NCBI GenBank assembly: GCA_028282725.1
Contig: JANQHF010000082.1
Location: 1-64,000 of the forward strand
Direction of reading: 5' to 3'
From: Saprospiraceae bacterium
Lineage (GTDB): Bacteria > Bacteroidota > Bacteroidia > Chitinophagales > Saprospiraceae
Length of the DNA stretch: 64,000 nucleotides
The position numbers and the translations under genes were made by a program. Under the pieces are notes generated by a model. That model was given only the letters and a program-made list of their open reading frames with translations, was not told where the DNA came from and searched no databases. Below are positions 40,494-49,930 of this stretch, piece after piece. Position 1 is the stretch's first letter. Each line of letters begins with the position of its first letter.

Positions 40494-43358
40494 TTAATGT
40501 TTACTTATATAATAGGCTTCTTTTACCGGCTTGAGTGGTCTGTTGAACCAATAGGGACGTCGCAGGCCATCGGGACCTGGTGCAGGCCGGGTCATCTTCA
40601 TCCACTCACGGTATACTTCCATGGATTTATTGGTATCTACCATGATGTCCCCATACTTCTCACCTGGTCCTGGGTGTTCGATACGGACCCTTTGATGCCA
40701 GCAGTGCATACCACTGACAGGATCGGGATGTACGGCATGAGTGATATTTTGATGTACACCTCCATCCAACCAAAAAATGCGTTTACTGTCCGGATCGGAA
40801 CTTTGAAAGGGCTTAATTCCGGATTTGGTATTCATCAGCCATTTTCCATCCTTTTGTTCAATATTGACCGTATTGGTGGCCCATCGATTTCCCTGATCCT
40901 GATCTCTTCGCCATCTGCCTAGGTGATGTGAACATGCAACTACGCCTGGTTTCATTCCTTCCGTGACCCATACCTTATCGATAAAGTATCCGATATCGGT
41001 ATTCAATTTGACGAGATCACCAGTCCGGAAATTCCACCTCAGCGCGTCATCGGGATGCATCCAAATCGGGTTGCGATTTGCAATTTCGACCAACCATTTG
41101 GCATTGGCCGATCTTGAATGAATCAAGGTCGGTAACCGGAATGTTGGGACCAGCACATACTCACCTTTGGTTCGGTCCAGCTTTTCCTCGTGGATATGGC
41201 TTTTTATGTAGGTCGGTATGGCATACTCGGGCCATTTCCAGTCTACCAGGGTTTGTGAATAGAATTCCTGCTTTCTTGAAGGTGTCGGGAAGCCAACCAT
41301 AGCTTTCCCGTCAATCATGACACCTATGGATGCACCTTCCTTGCTGATAACCTTGGTTACCTCATCTACTGTACTTCCTTCCAAATCATCAGTAGTCAAA
41401 TGTGTTTCATTCTTTTTGTAACCATGTTTTTCGACTTCAAAGGCACCGTATTTTTTCATGTATTCCAATTCGGTGAGACCTTCTTTCCGTGCTGCCTCCG
41501 GTAGCCCTTTGGTATGTTCGAATATGTATTGATAGTACTCGTCTATTGTAATCTTCTCCCCTTTTCTATAAGGTGATTCAAAGTGTTTCCTGATGCCCAT
41601 ACTTCCATCGGGATCGATTCTCCAACTCAATTCGATCCAGAATTCATCTTCTTCCCAGACTTCTCCGGGATTTACTTCATATGTGAAAGTCACATCTTTT
41701 CCGGCTCTTCTGGCTGCTTCACGGAGTACGGGTTGTCTGAATGCGACCCATGTGCCGGAGTGGGTGGCATAGCTATTCAAATCGTGCCGTTCGGAACTGT
41801 GCCCCATAGGAAGGACATAGTCAGCAAAAAACGCCGTCTCATTCCAGGTGGGTGTCAATGCGGCATGAAGCCCAAAGCATCGATGATCCGAATATGCCTC
41901 CATCCAGGTGAAGCCATCCGGGTACGTCCAAACCGGGTTGAACACCCTGGAGAAATAGACATCCATGAATCCGCGTCCGTCTTTCAGCATATGGGGAAGA
42001 AGGAAGCTCATTTCGTGCATGGCCAGGGGATATTCTCTCGGAAAATGCAACTCGTTCCAAAACTTGACAGCTGGTGGAGTATCAAAAAATTTGGGCTTGA
42101 ATTTATTCCAACTGTTTGGTGAAGTGCCACCTTTTGTCCCGACACTTCCCGTTAAGACATTCAGAAAATGCAGACAGCGCGAAACACACCAGCCACCCAA
42201 ATTCCCACTTGCGGCACTTCTCCAATTGTGAGTGGCAAAACGCTCTCCTGCCTCGCCGATCTTTATGGCAACTTCTCTGATGACCGATGCCCTGACCCCG
42301 CTTTCTTGTTCAGCAAATTCGGGAGTGAATTCAGCATAGGCCTCTTTCATTTTTGAGATATAGTTCTCAAATGTTATTTCGATTTCAGGATGGAGTTTTT
42401 TCAGATATTCGTCCCAATTAACCCAATTCTCCAGGAAAGTCCGGTTATACAGTCCTTCTTCCAGGATGATCCGGGCAATGGCTAATAAAACTGCCGCCTC
42501 GGTACCCGGATAAGTTGGCATCCAATAATCGGACATGCTGGCCGTATTGGATAACCGGGGATCCATCGTTGCCAATTTGGCACCTTTCATCTTTCCTTCA
42601 ATGATCCTCTGGGCATGGGGGTTGAAGTAGTGCCCCGATTCCAGATGAGCGGAAATCAGGAGGATAAACCTGGCCTCGGAGTGGTCAGGGCTGGGACGGT
42701 CATAACCATGCCACACGCTGTATCCAAACCGGGCACCCGACGAACAAATATTTGTGTGACTGTTGTGCCCGTCGATTCCCCATCCTTTCAACACCCTCTT
42801 TGCATAGCCTTCGTGTCCGGGCCGTCCGACGTGATAGGCAATTTCATTGTTGCGGCCTTCTTGCAAAGCAGTCCGAATTCTATCCGCAATCTCATCCAGA
42901 GCCTGGGCCCACGTGATCCTTTTCCAATCACCTTGACCTCTTTCTCCCTTTCTTTTCAGAGGATATAAAATACGATCCGGGTCCGTGATCTGGTTGATGG
43001 TCGCTGGTCCCTTTGCACAATTTCTTCCGCGGCTTCCCGGATGATATGGATTCCCTTCAAACTTGCGGATTTCACCTTTTTCCTTATCAATATAAGCCGT
43101 AAGTCCGCATGCGCTTTCACAGTTGAAACACGTAGTTGGAACAATGGTATATGTCTTCTTTTCTTTTTTAGGCCATGCTTTCGCTTCGTATTCTTCCCAA
43201 TGATCCCATTGTTCGATCGGAGGAAAACCGTTCAGTTCAGTAACAGTCATGCGGTCGAGGATACCCTTCCGGTCTTTGTGCAGATCAGGTATGATTTTCA
43301 GCTTTTCTGCTATCCGCTCAATGAAAGTGTGTTGCCGGGTCATATGAGTCTCGATCAA
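40494..43358 (-). CDS. Molybdopterin-dependent oxidoreductase catalytic subunit (DMSO reductase superfamily)
   Basis: 'CFNCESACGLTAYIDKEKGEIRKFEGNPYHPGSRGRNCAKGPATINQITDPDRILYPLKR' [4Fe-4S] plus Mo-bisPGD signature; 'HTNICSSGARFGY' with a likely Cys ligand. Confidence 0.93.
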   Translation of the reverse strand: MIETHMTRQHTFIERIAEKLKIIPDLHKDRKGILDRMTVTELNGFPPIEQWDHWEEYEAKAWPKKEKKTYTIVPTTCFNCESACGLTAYIDKEKGEIRKFEGNPYHPGSRGRNCAKGPATINQITDPDRILYPLKRKGERGQGDWKRITWAQALDEIADRIRTALQEGRNNEIAYHVGRPGHEGYAKRVLKGWGIDGHNSHTNICSSGARFGYSVWHGYDRPSPDHSEARFILLISAHLESGHYFNPHAQRIIEGKMKGAKLATMDPRLSNTASMSDYWMPTYPGTEAAVLLAIARIILEEGLYNRTFLENWVNWDEYLKKLHPEIEITFENYISKMKEAYAEFTPEFAEQESGVRASVIREVAIKIGEAGERFATHNWRSAASGNLGGWCVSRCLHFLNVLTGSVGTKGGTSPNSWNKFKPKFFDTPPAVKFWNELHFPREYPLAMHEMSFLLPHMLKDGRGFMDVYFSRVFNPVWTYPDGFTWMEAYSDHRCFGLHAALTPTWNETAFFADYVLPMGHSSERHDLNSYATHSGTWVAFRQPVLREAARRAGKDVTFTYEVNPGEVWEEDEFWIELSWRIDPDGSMGIRKHFESPYRKGEKITIDEYYQYIFEHTKGLPEAARKEGLTELEYMKKYGAFEVEKHGYKKNETHLTTDDLEGSTVDEVTKVISKEGASIGVMIDGKAMVGFPTPSRKQEFYSQTLVDWKWPEYAIPTYIKSHIHEEKLDRTKGEYVLVPTFRLPTLIHSRSANAKWLVEIANRNPIWMHPDDALRWNFRTGDLVKLNTDIGYFIDKVWVTEGMKPGVVACSHHLGRWRRDQDQGNRWATNTVNIEQKDGKWLMNTKSGIKPFQSSDPDSKRIFWLDGGVHQNITHAVHPDPVSGMHCWHQRVRIEHPGPGEKYGDIMVDTNKSMEVYREWMKMTRPAPGPDGLRRPYWFNRPLKPVKEAYYISKH

Positions 43359-44981
43359 TTATATTAATGAAATTCGTTGTGGGGCTTCCACCCAGACATG
43401 CTCGGTGATATAAATACCCATCAATGTCAATATCGAAGCAATTGCAATAGTTATCGATTCACCTGCCGTCAATAGCAATATCAATGGAATCAAATTGCCA
43501 CAAATGATAATCCCGCCCCAGAACAGCTTGCGATATCTTCCTTTCACAATCATTTGCACGGTAAGCGTTGCATCCTTTGTAGGATGTGTTGTCACAATCT
43601 CGAGAATAATCGAAGCCAGGTTGATGACGATCGAAATGGCCAAAGTGGATTTCAAAAAGCTCATCCACGATGGTTCTATCCCAATGAAATATTCGAGTAA
43701 TATAAAGATTGCTGCACCTGCCATAATTGCGTGAATGAACATGTGTAAGGAGAGGGTAGGGCTTTGCCAAAAATCACGGCCTTTTGCCTGGGCAAACAAG
43801 AAGGCGGTATAGATGGCGATCAAAATGGCGACAGGAGCGGAAAGCGCGAAAACGATGGAAAAAAAGACTTCCCAATTGAAGAAAAGAGCAACCCCTGTAA
43901 GTACGAGCAGTGTCCCGTAAATAGTAATGGTATATCCTCCTTTGACCAACCACGATCCGAATTGAGGACGTAGCAATACGTATGGAAATCTCTTGGGCTG
44001 ATCCAGATCCATGATGAGCAGGACACCGGTCAATAGAAGAAATAACATTCCGGTGATCACGGATGACCAAACCAAAGCCGGAGAAAGTTTGACAATACCC
44101 AGCAACCAGGCCAGGACAGGAATGAACACCGCCCCGGATGCAATGGCCTTTGTCCAGATATACCCTGAGACCTCCCATCCCCATAGTATCCCTTTGTCCG
44201 GGGTGTCGTATACTCGTTTTGCCTTTTTATTCATGAGTACGTCTATACTCTTGGGCACTCCGGAAGTCGTGTGATTCGTCACTGAATTAGAGCCGTTTAT
44301 TTTCAAGGTCTCTGCAATCACATCTGCATTGGTATAGGCTATTTTTTCTGCCTCCTTGGCAAAGTGCCCTACACCCAATGACTGCGACCCCCATAAGGTG
44401 ATATCTGAAGTATCTGTTTCATTAGGGATTAAGGAAACATCATCGGCATCGATGTAAAATAGATTAGGTTGGGTGGCTTTTTCTGGTTTTCTGGTCTTTA
44501 CCGCCTGTCTTGCCAGGAGTTGTGAAATCTCACTTTCAGGATTGTCCATATCACCCGAGATGATAGCATGCTCAGGGCAAACATTTACACAGGCGGGTTC
44601 AAGACCGATATCGATGCGATGGGCACAGTAATTGCACTTGGCGGCAGTGTGCGTTTCGGGGTCAATATACAGCGCGTCATAGGGACAGGCCTGCATACAG
44701 GACTTACATCCGATGCAACGATCATTGTCAAAATCGACAATGCCATCGTCCCGGGTGTAGAGTGCCTCAGTCGGGCAAATATCAACACAGGGTGCATCCG
44801 AGCAATGATTACACCTCATTACAGAAAATAAGCGTCTGGTATCCGGAAAGCTTCCTTTTTCTACCTGTTTGACCCAGGTTCTGTTTACACCGACCGGTAT
44901 ATCATGTTCGGACTTACAGGCCGTTGTACATGCATGACAACCAATACACTTTCTGTTGTCTATAATGAAGCCATATTTCAT
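43359..44981 (-). CDS. Fused four-cluster ferredoxin and NrfD-type membrane anchor
   Basis: N-terminus 'KCIGCHACTTACKSEH...CNHCSDAPCVDICP...CIGCKSCMQACPYDA...CNYCAHRIDIGLEPACVNVCP'; C-terminus about 8 TM segments, NrfD-like. Confidence 0.9.
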   Translation of the reverse strand: MKYGFIIDNRKCIGCHACTTACKSEHDIPVGVNRTWVKQVEKGSFPDTRRLFSVMRCNHCSDAPCVDICPTEALYTRDDGIVDFDNDRCIGCKSCMQACPYDALYIDPETHTAAKCNYCAHRIDIGLEPACVNVCPEHAIISGDMDNPESEISQLLARQAVKTRKPEKATQPNLFYIDADDVSLIPNETDTSDITLWGSQSLGVGHFAKEAEKIAYTNADVIAETLKINGSNSVTNHTTSGVPKSIDVLMNKKAKRVYDTPDKGILWGWEVSGYIWTKAIASGAVFIPVLAWLLGIVKLSPALVWSSVITGMLFLLLTGVLLIMDLDQPKRFPYVLLRPQFGSWLVKGGYTITIYGTLLVLTGVALFFNWEVFFSIVFALSAPVAILIAIYTAFLFAQAKGRDFWQSPTLSLHMFIHAIMAGAAIFILLEYFIGIEPSWMSFLKSTLAISIVINLASIILEIVTTHPTKDATLTVQMIVKGRYRKLFWGGIIICGNLIPLILLLTAGESITIAIASILTLMGIYITEHVWVEAPQRISLI

Positions 44982-45091
44982 CTAAATCACTCTTTCACTG
45001 TTTTTGATAAGTGGTTGAAAGGTATAGACAGATAAAGTGATTGTTGGAAAATTAGTGGATGTTGGCTTTTCATATATTGTTCTGGTACTCA

Positions 45092-45418
45092 TCACATATT
45101 ACAATTACAGTTTTCGAGGCACTCTATGATCAATGACACATCTCTTTCCTTGAGTGAGTAGAAGATATTTCTGCCTTCTCTCTTTGAAGAAAGCAAGCCT
45201 TTTAGTTTCATATTCTGTAAGTGATGCGAGGTTAGTGATTGTTCCGTCCCTAGTTTTTTACAAATTTCTGTAACGGAAAGCCGCGGGAATATTTCCAGTT
45301 GATGAATGATCGCTAACCGGATCGGATGAGCCACCGTCTTTAGGATATATGCAATACGCTCAAGTTTTTCGGCTTCTTTCTTATTGAATATCGGACTATG
45401 CGTCAGATCAGTCATCAT
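45092..45418 (-). CDS. ArsR family transcriptional regulator with C-terminal CxC
   Basis: 'LKTVAHPIRLAIIHQLEIFPRLSVTEICKKLGTEQSLTSHHLQNMKLKGLLSSKREGRNIFYSL'; tail 'ECLENCNCNM'. Confidence 0.92.
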   Translation of the reverse strand: MMTDLTHSPIFNKKEAEKLERIAYILKTVAHPIRLAIIHQLEIFPRLSVTEICKKLGTEQSLTSHHLQNMKLKGLLSSKREGRNIFYSLKERDVSLIIECLENCNCNM

Positions 45419-45469
45419 TCAAATGTATGAATATATGTTCATGTATTCCTCTGATAGTACAATTTCTAC

Positions 45470-46489
45470 TCAATTGCTTAATTTGTTTTGTACGAATTGT
45501 TCAACGCGTTGATAGGCATTCTGCCTGACATTCATATAGTAAAAGTTCAAATCTGCTATGTGGTAGTTTCTTCTCGTAAATAAAAAACTAAAAGCAAATT
45601 TTGGCTTTGAAGCCCACAAAATCCCATCCTTCACCTGGGCATCAGTTGCTTGAGGAATGATCTTATTGAAGTTCCTCAATATGGCTCCGCGATTAGATTC
45701 TTTGTTTATATAGGTATCATCCTGGGTCCAGGATAACGGGTTATGTACCGCAATAGAATCTCCCAATGCTACATTTGCCGGAATATGACCCCGTTTGTAA
45801 GTTCGCCACGATACAAAGCAATTCAGGTCATTACTATTTTTACACGGTGGAATCGACTCAAAAACATTCTTATGTACCGGCATGCCTACCAGGTACGCTG
45901 CAACCAGTTGTGATTGAATGTCATGTCCATCGACCATTGCCCGGATTAACCGGACTGCATGGGTTGTTCCCTGGCTATGAGACGCTATGATAAATGGTCG
46001 TCCCTGATTTTCTTCTTCCAGGTAATAGCTGAAGGCATTTTGGACATCATTGTATGCAAGGTCAAAGACTAGTTCTGCCAATTCATTATGTACGGTAAAA
46101 AAGGTTTGTAAGTGTGCCTGACGATATCGAGGGGCATATACTCTTCCGGCTTTATTAAAAATGCTCGCCTGGTACTGTATGGTACCCTCATCTGTTTTCT
46201 TGTTCAATTTGGCATGATTCAAGGGTCCGTTCCACATCCCATCAATCGAACCTGAGGTATAAGTGGTAGGATGGATGAAAAAGATATCCGCCTCACGGAT
46301 CTGATCATGGTCTTCTCCGATCTGTTGCGGTATCAGGTCGGCAGGATCATTTTTATCGGGATGGGCTGCCCAGAAATCCAGGTTGGAATAATCCGGACCC
46401 CGGGGAGCAATCTCAGCACCCTTATGGGGAAGAGATGCACAACTTAAAAGAATAAGAGCTCCGGATATCAAAACCAAAATCACACGCAT
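45470..46489 (-). CDS. DUF3089 domain lipoprotein (alpha/beta hydrolase-like)
   Basis: 'ADIFFIHPTTYTSG', 'RPFIIASHSQGTTHAVRLI'; lipobox 'LILLSCAS'; ORF to 46522, ATG at 46489 preferred. Confidence 0.87.
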   Translation of the reverse strand: MRVILVLISGALILLSCASLPHKGAEIAPRGPDYSNLDFWAAHPDKNDPADLIPQQIGEDHDQIREADIFFIHPTTYTSGSIDGMWNGPLNHAKLNKKTDEGTIQYQASIFNKAGRVYAPRYRQAHLQTFFTVHNELAELVFDLAYNDVQNAFSYYLEEENQGRPFIIASHSQGTTHAVRLIRAMVDGHDIQSQLVAAYLVGMPVHKNVFESIPPCKNSNDLNCFVSWRTYKRGHIPANVALGDSIAVHNPLSWTQDDTYINKESNRGAILRNFNKIIPQATDAQVKDGILWASKPKFAFSFLFTRRNYHIADLNFYYMNVRQNAYQRVEQFVQNKLSN

Positions 46490-46524
46490 ATTCACGATTT
46501 GATTGAATTCTATATTTACCATAA

Positions 46525-47655
46525 CTAATTTTTGGTAATGAACAGACCGGAAGAAACTTTATCGCAAATGAACCACCAATCCTTGTTGAGACGTATGGAT
46601 TGATCGGTGGATATCAGGATGCCCTCCTTCATCATGTGTTCGGATTCCCTGTAGAAGTGGTCCCGGATTTCAGTTGGGAATAACGACAATTTAGTGATAT
46701 CTATACCCGAATCACATCTCAGACCGAGCATGATGGTTTCATTATATTGGTCAAATTGGTCCAGATGCTCTTTTGAACAATAATACTCATCTTGCTCACA
46801 CATACGTAAGTATGAGGCGTTATTTGAGACGTTCCAGCTGCGCACTTCATCCTGAAATGAATGAGCTGAAGGCCCTATTCCCAGGTAGGGAATTCGTTTC
46901 CAGTAATTGGCGTTGTGCAGCGATGAATAGCCGGGAAGACTATAATTGGAAATTTCGTAATGCTGAAATCCCTTCTGTGCCAGATAATTTTGGGCATGTC
47001 GAAATTGTCTCCGTTGTTCTTCAGTCGTATTTTCTTCGAGTCTCTTTGTTTTTCTCAAATGAGCAAAGACCGTTTGTTCTTCGATTGTTAAGTTATAAAC
47101 GGAAAGATGCGTGGGCTGGAATTGTGAGATTTTTTCCAAACTATATTGCCAATCTTCCAGGGTGCTGTCCACCAGGCCAAACATGAGATCGACGTTGTAG
47201 TTCTCAATTGGCGATTCGTCGATTAATTCCAGGGCTGTCAAGCTTTGATCGGCATTGTGTACCCTGTTCATAAACCTCAGATCATGATCGCGAAATGATT
47301 GGATGCCTATGCTCAATCGATTGATCCCTGCATCACGCCAATGCTGAAGCCCCTCTGAAGTGACGTCCTCGGGATTGCATTCCATTGTGAATTCGACCTC
47401 TTGGGCAATCCGGTATTTTTCTTTGACGGAGTCAATCAGCTGGTTCAATTGACCGATATTCAGCAATGATGGTGTACCACCTCCCAGATAAATTGTTTCC
47501 ACTGTTTGCTCTTCAAGATAACCCTTCCTGAGGTCCAGTTCCCACATGATGGCTTCAAGGACGTTTCCCAGATTTTTTAGTTGAGTCGAAAAATGAAAAT
47601 TGCAATAATAACAAGCCTGACGACAAAATGGGATATGGATGTAAATACCGGCCAA
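46525..47655 (-). CDS. hemW: Radical SAM family haem chaperone HemW
   Basis: 'MAGIYIHIPFCRQACYYCNFHFS', 'TIYLGGGTPSLL', 'NRLSIGIQSF'. Confidence 0.95.
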   Translation of the reverse strand: MAGIYIHIPFCRQACYYCNFHFSTQLKNLGNVLEAIMWELDLRKGYLEEQTVETIYLGGGTPSLLNIGQLNQLIDSVKEKYRIAQEVEFTMECNPEDVTSEGLQHWRDAGINRLSIGIQSFRDHDLRFMNRVHNADQSLTALELIDESPIENYNVDLMFGLVDSTLEDWQYSLEKISQFQPTHLSVYNLTIEEQTVFAHLRKTKRLEENTTEEQRRQFRHAQNYLAQKGFQHYEISNYSLPGYSSLHNANYWKRIPYLGIGPSAHSFQDEVRSWNVSNNASYLRMCEQDEYYCSKEHLDQFDQYNETIMLGLRCDSGIDITKLSLFPTEIRDHFYRESEHMMKEGILISTDQSIRLNKDWWFICDKVSSGLFITKN

Positions 47656-47657
47656 TC

Positions 47658-48302
47658 TTACACTTTTCTGATTAGTGAGATTCCGTCGCGGTAGGGGAGA
47701 AGCACCACTTCAACACGATCATCTGCATTGATCCATTGATTGAACTCATGCATGGATTGTGTCATCCGATCCATTATGCTGTTCAAAACTCTGCCCTTCC
47801 AAAGTGTATTGTCGGCAATGATGATTCCGCCTTGTCTTACTTTGTCGACGACCGCTTCATAATATGCCTTGTACTCGTACTTCGCTGCATCGATAAAGAC
47901 GAGATCCAGGTCGTCGGCTAGCTCGGGAATAATTTGAAGAGCATCTCCGAATATGACTTCAACAGTATCGACAAGATCCAATCGGTTGAGATTGTTCTCT
48001 ATCATTGAACGACGACGCAAGTCATTCTCAATGCTGATCATCCTGCCACGAGGAGCAAGGCCTTCCGCCAGGCAGCCTGTGGCATATGCAGTGAACGTAC
48101 CGATCTCCAGGATGAGTTTGGGGGCAAGAATCTTGCTGATGAAACTGATCAACCTCCCCTGGATCATATCGGAGGCATCGTGTCTTTTCACTGTATGTAA
48201 ATGAGTATGACGCTCAATTTCACGAAGAACTGCATTCTCGGTTGAGCTCCATTTTTCACAGTAAATGCGCAATAAAGGATCGATATCTAATCTATGCTCC
48301 AA
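47658..48302 (-). CDS. Class I O-methyltransferase
   Basis: 'LILEIGTFTAYATGCLAEGL', 'LDLVFIDAAKYEYKAYYEAV', 'GGIIIADNTLWKGRV'. Confidence 0.93.
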   Translation of the reverse strand: MEHRLDIDPLLRIYCEKWSSTENAVLREIERHTHLHTVKRHDASDMIQGRLISFISKILAPKLILEIGTFTAYATGCLAEGLAPRGRMISIENDLRRRSMIENNLNRLDLVDTVEVIFGDALQIIPELADDLDLVFIDAAKYEYKAYYEAVVDKVRQGGIIIADNTLWKGRVLNSIMDRMTQSMHEFNQWINADDRVEVVLLPYRDGISLIRKV

Positions 48303-48439
48303 GAATTTTTTTTGTTGATCTGAAAGGACAAAGATAATTGAGTTGGAAAGGCTGCCAAGTCACCATTTTTTTTTGCATTCCGGCATGACTTTTGAATTAT
48401 TGATCATAACAATTGGTTTTTTTGGGGTAATAAATTTGG

Positions 48440-48470
48440 TCCCGGTCACATGCAGTGGCCGGGATTTTTT
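48440..48470 (+). terminator. Rho-independent terminator-like hairpin in a divergent intergenic region
   Basis: TCCCGGTCAC-ATGCA-GTGGCCGGGA followed by TTTTTT. Confidence 0.65.
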
Positions 48471-48476
48471 ATTTCT

Positions 48477-48484
48477 TACATTTG
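48477..48484 (+). promoter_or_regulatory. Candidate Bacteroidota -7 box (TAnnTTTG) for the TetR gene
   Basis: TACATTTG 25 nt upstream of ATG 48510; no clear -33 element verified. Confidence 0.4.
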
Positions 48485-48509
48485 ATTTCTTTATCCGAAT
48501 TAGCCTTTA

Positions 48510-49172
48510 ATGGATCCATCGAAAAGACGAAAGAAAGAGCAGGGAATTATAGATGCTGCGATTGAGGTATTAAACGATACGGGTTTTCAAAGCTCCAGGA
48601 TGGACGACATTGCCCAGGCTGCCGGGGTCACAAAAGTTACTCTTTATTCATATTTCGACAGCAAGGATAATTTATATATGGCCGTCATTTACAGGGCATT
48701 CCAGGCACTTACGGATGTCTTTTATGCTACGATAGACGCCAATAAGGAAGAATCAGGCCTGGTCTCCACAATTGCCATCTTTGAATCCTTCTTCAATTTT
48801 TGCGAGAGAAACTATTTGTTTTCCGAGGCTATCCTGGATTACTTTTCACTGATCAGAAATATTTCACGGGGAGTGGAATCTCAGAATGGTGCAAGCAACA
48901 TTTCTCAAAGTACATATTTCAACCGCGTACGGGATCTGCAAAATTTGCCATTGAAACTTACGGTAAAGGAAATGGAGCGGGGTATCGAGGATGGAAGCAT
49001 CAAGTCAGGGATTGACTGTATGTTGCACACCATACAAGGATGGACCATGGTGGTCGGATATACGAAATTGATGTCTGCCACGGTGAAAAATCAGGCTCCT
49101 TTGCTCAATGTGAATCTAAAGTCACTGAAAACGCTGAGTTTGGAATTTGCGGAAAAGGCATTGGCTAAATAA
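48510..49172 (+). CDS. TetR/AcrR family transcriptional regulator
   Basis: 'IIDAAIEVLNDTGFQSSRMDDIAQAAGVTKVTLYSYFDSKDNLYMAVI' HTH. Confidence 0.93.
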   Translation: MDPSKRRKKEQGIIDAAIEVLNDTGFQSSRMDDIAQAAGVTKVTLYSYFDSKDNLYMAVIYRAFQALTDVFYATIDANKEESGLVSTIAIFESFFNFCERNYLFSEAILDYFSLIRNISRGVESQNGASNISQSTYFNRVRDLQNLPLKLTVKEMERGIEDGSIKSGIDCMLHTIQGWTMVVGYTKLMSATVKNQAPLLNVNLKSLKTLSLEFAEKALAK

Positions 49173-49289
49173 ATCTTAAAAAATTCATTTTCACAATTTC
49201 TGATCGTCTGAGGGAGTTACTTGGACACCTGCTCACAAAATCATCAATGGCATAAGCACCTCTACAATTTTTCATTTAAAATCATCTCT

Positions 49290-49808
49290 ATGAAAGCTGT
49301 AGAATCCATAGTTATCTTTGTCTTTCTGGTTTTTTTTGGGGCCTGCCTGGAAGAAGACCTTGAGTCACCGGCGAATGAATCTGTCCGGGAAAGGGTATTT
49401 CCGGGAGTTGACCCAGCCTTGTGGCCCCATTTTCGGGCTTTTGAGGATGCCGCATTGGCAAGAGGTTACAGGGTAGATCTGGCTGCAACCAATATTGTCG
49501 GCACCATCGAAGAAATTCACGAACAGAATATTGCAGGGTCCTGTTCATATGGTGGCAGGTCAAACACCAAGGATGTGGTCGTGGACAAGTCTTTTTGGGA
49601 CAGGGCAAATAATCTGTACCGCGAATACATAGTCTTCCATGAATTGGGTCATTGTTATTTGTTTCGAGACCACCTGGATGCTTGTTTTGCAAATCGCACC
49701 TATGTGAGTTTGATGCGCAGCGGAAACGGGAATTGCCGCGATAACTACTCCTTTCAAACGCGGGATTATTACCTGGACGAACTCTTCGAGCCGCTTTCAG
49801 GGCCGTGA
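49290..49808 (+). CDS. Putative zinc metallopeptidase lipoprotein
   Basis: Lipobox 'VFFGACLEED'; 'YREYIVFHELGHCYLFRDHLD' HExxH motif; ORF 49221..49808, ATG at 49290. Confidence 0.8.
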   Translation: MKAVESIVIFVFLVFFGACLEEDLESPANESVRERVFPGVDPALWPHFRAFEDAALARGYRVDLAATNIVGTIEEIHEQNIAGSCSYGGRSNTKDVVVDKSFWDRANNLYREYIVFHELGHCYLFRDHLDACFANRTYVSLMRSGNGNCRDNYSFQTRDYYLDELFEPLSGP

Positions 49809-49930
49809 GCCGTAATTTCGCGATAGGAATGCCGAATGACAAATTGCCAATTAATTCCCCTTTCGCCCATTTAATTGGCATTATCGACAATTAGAATTGT
49901 TGTAATTTTACCCTGAGTAAAGAAAAAAAT

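Noticed and set aside
41583-42122. 179-aa plus-strand ORF opposite the molybdopterin oxidoreductase
   Set aside because: Antisense to a clearly coding, motif-rich gene; translation shows no recognisable domain.
43774-44184. 136-aa ORF in another frame of the FeS-NrfD gene
   Set aside because: Overlaps the convincing NrfD reading frame; treated as a frame artefact.
45092-45418. Interpretation of the ArsR gene as part of an arsenic-resistance operon
   Set aside because: No arsB/arsC/acr3/arsM neighbours; adjacency is to redox genes instead.
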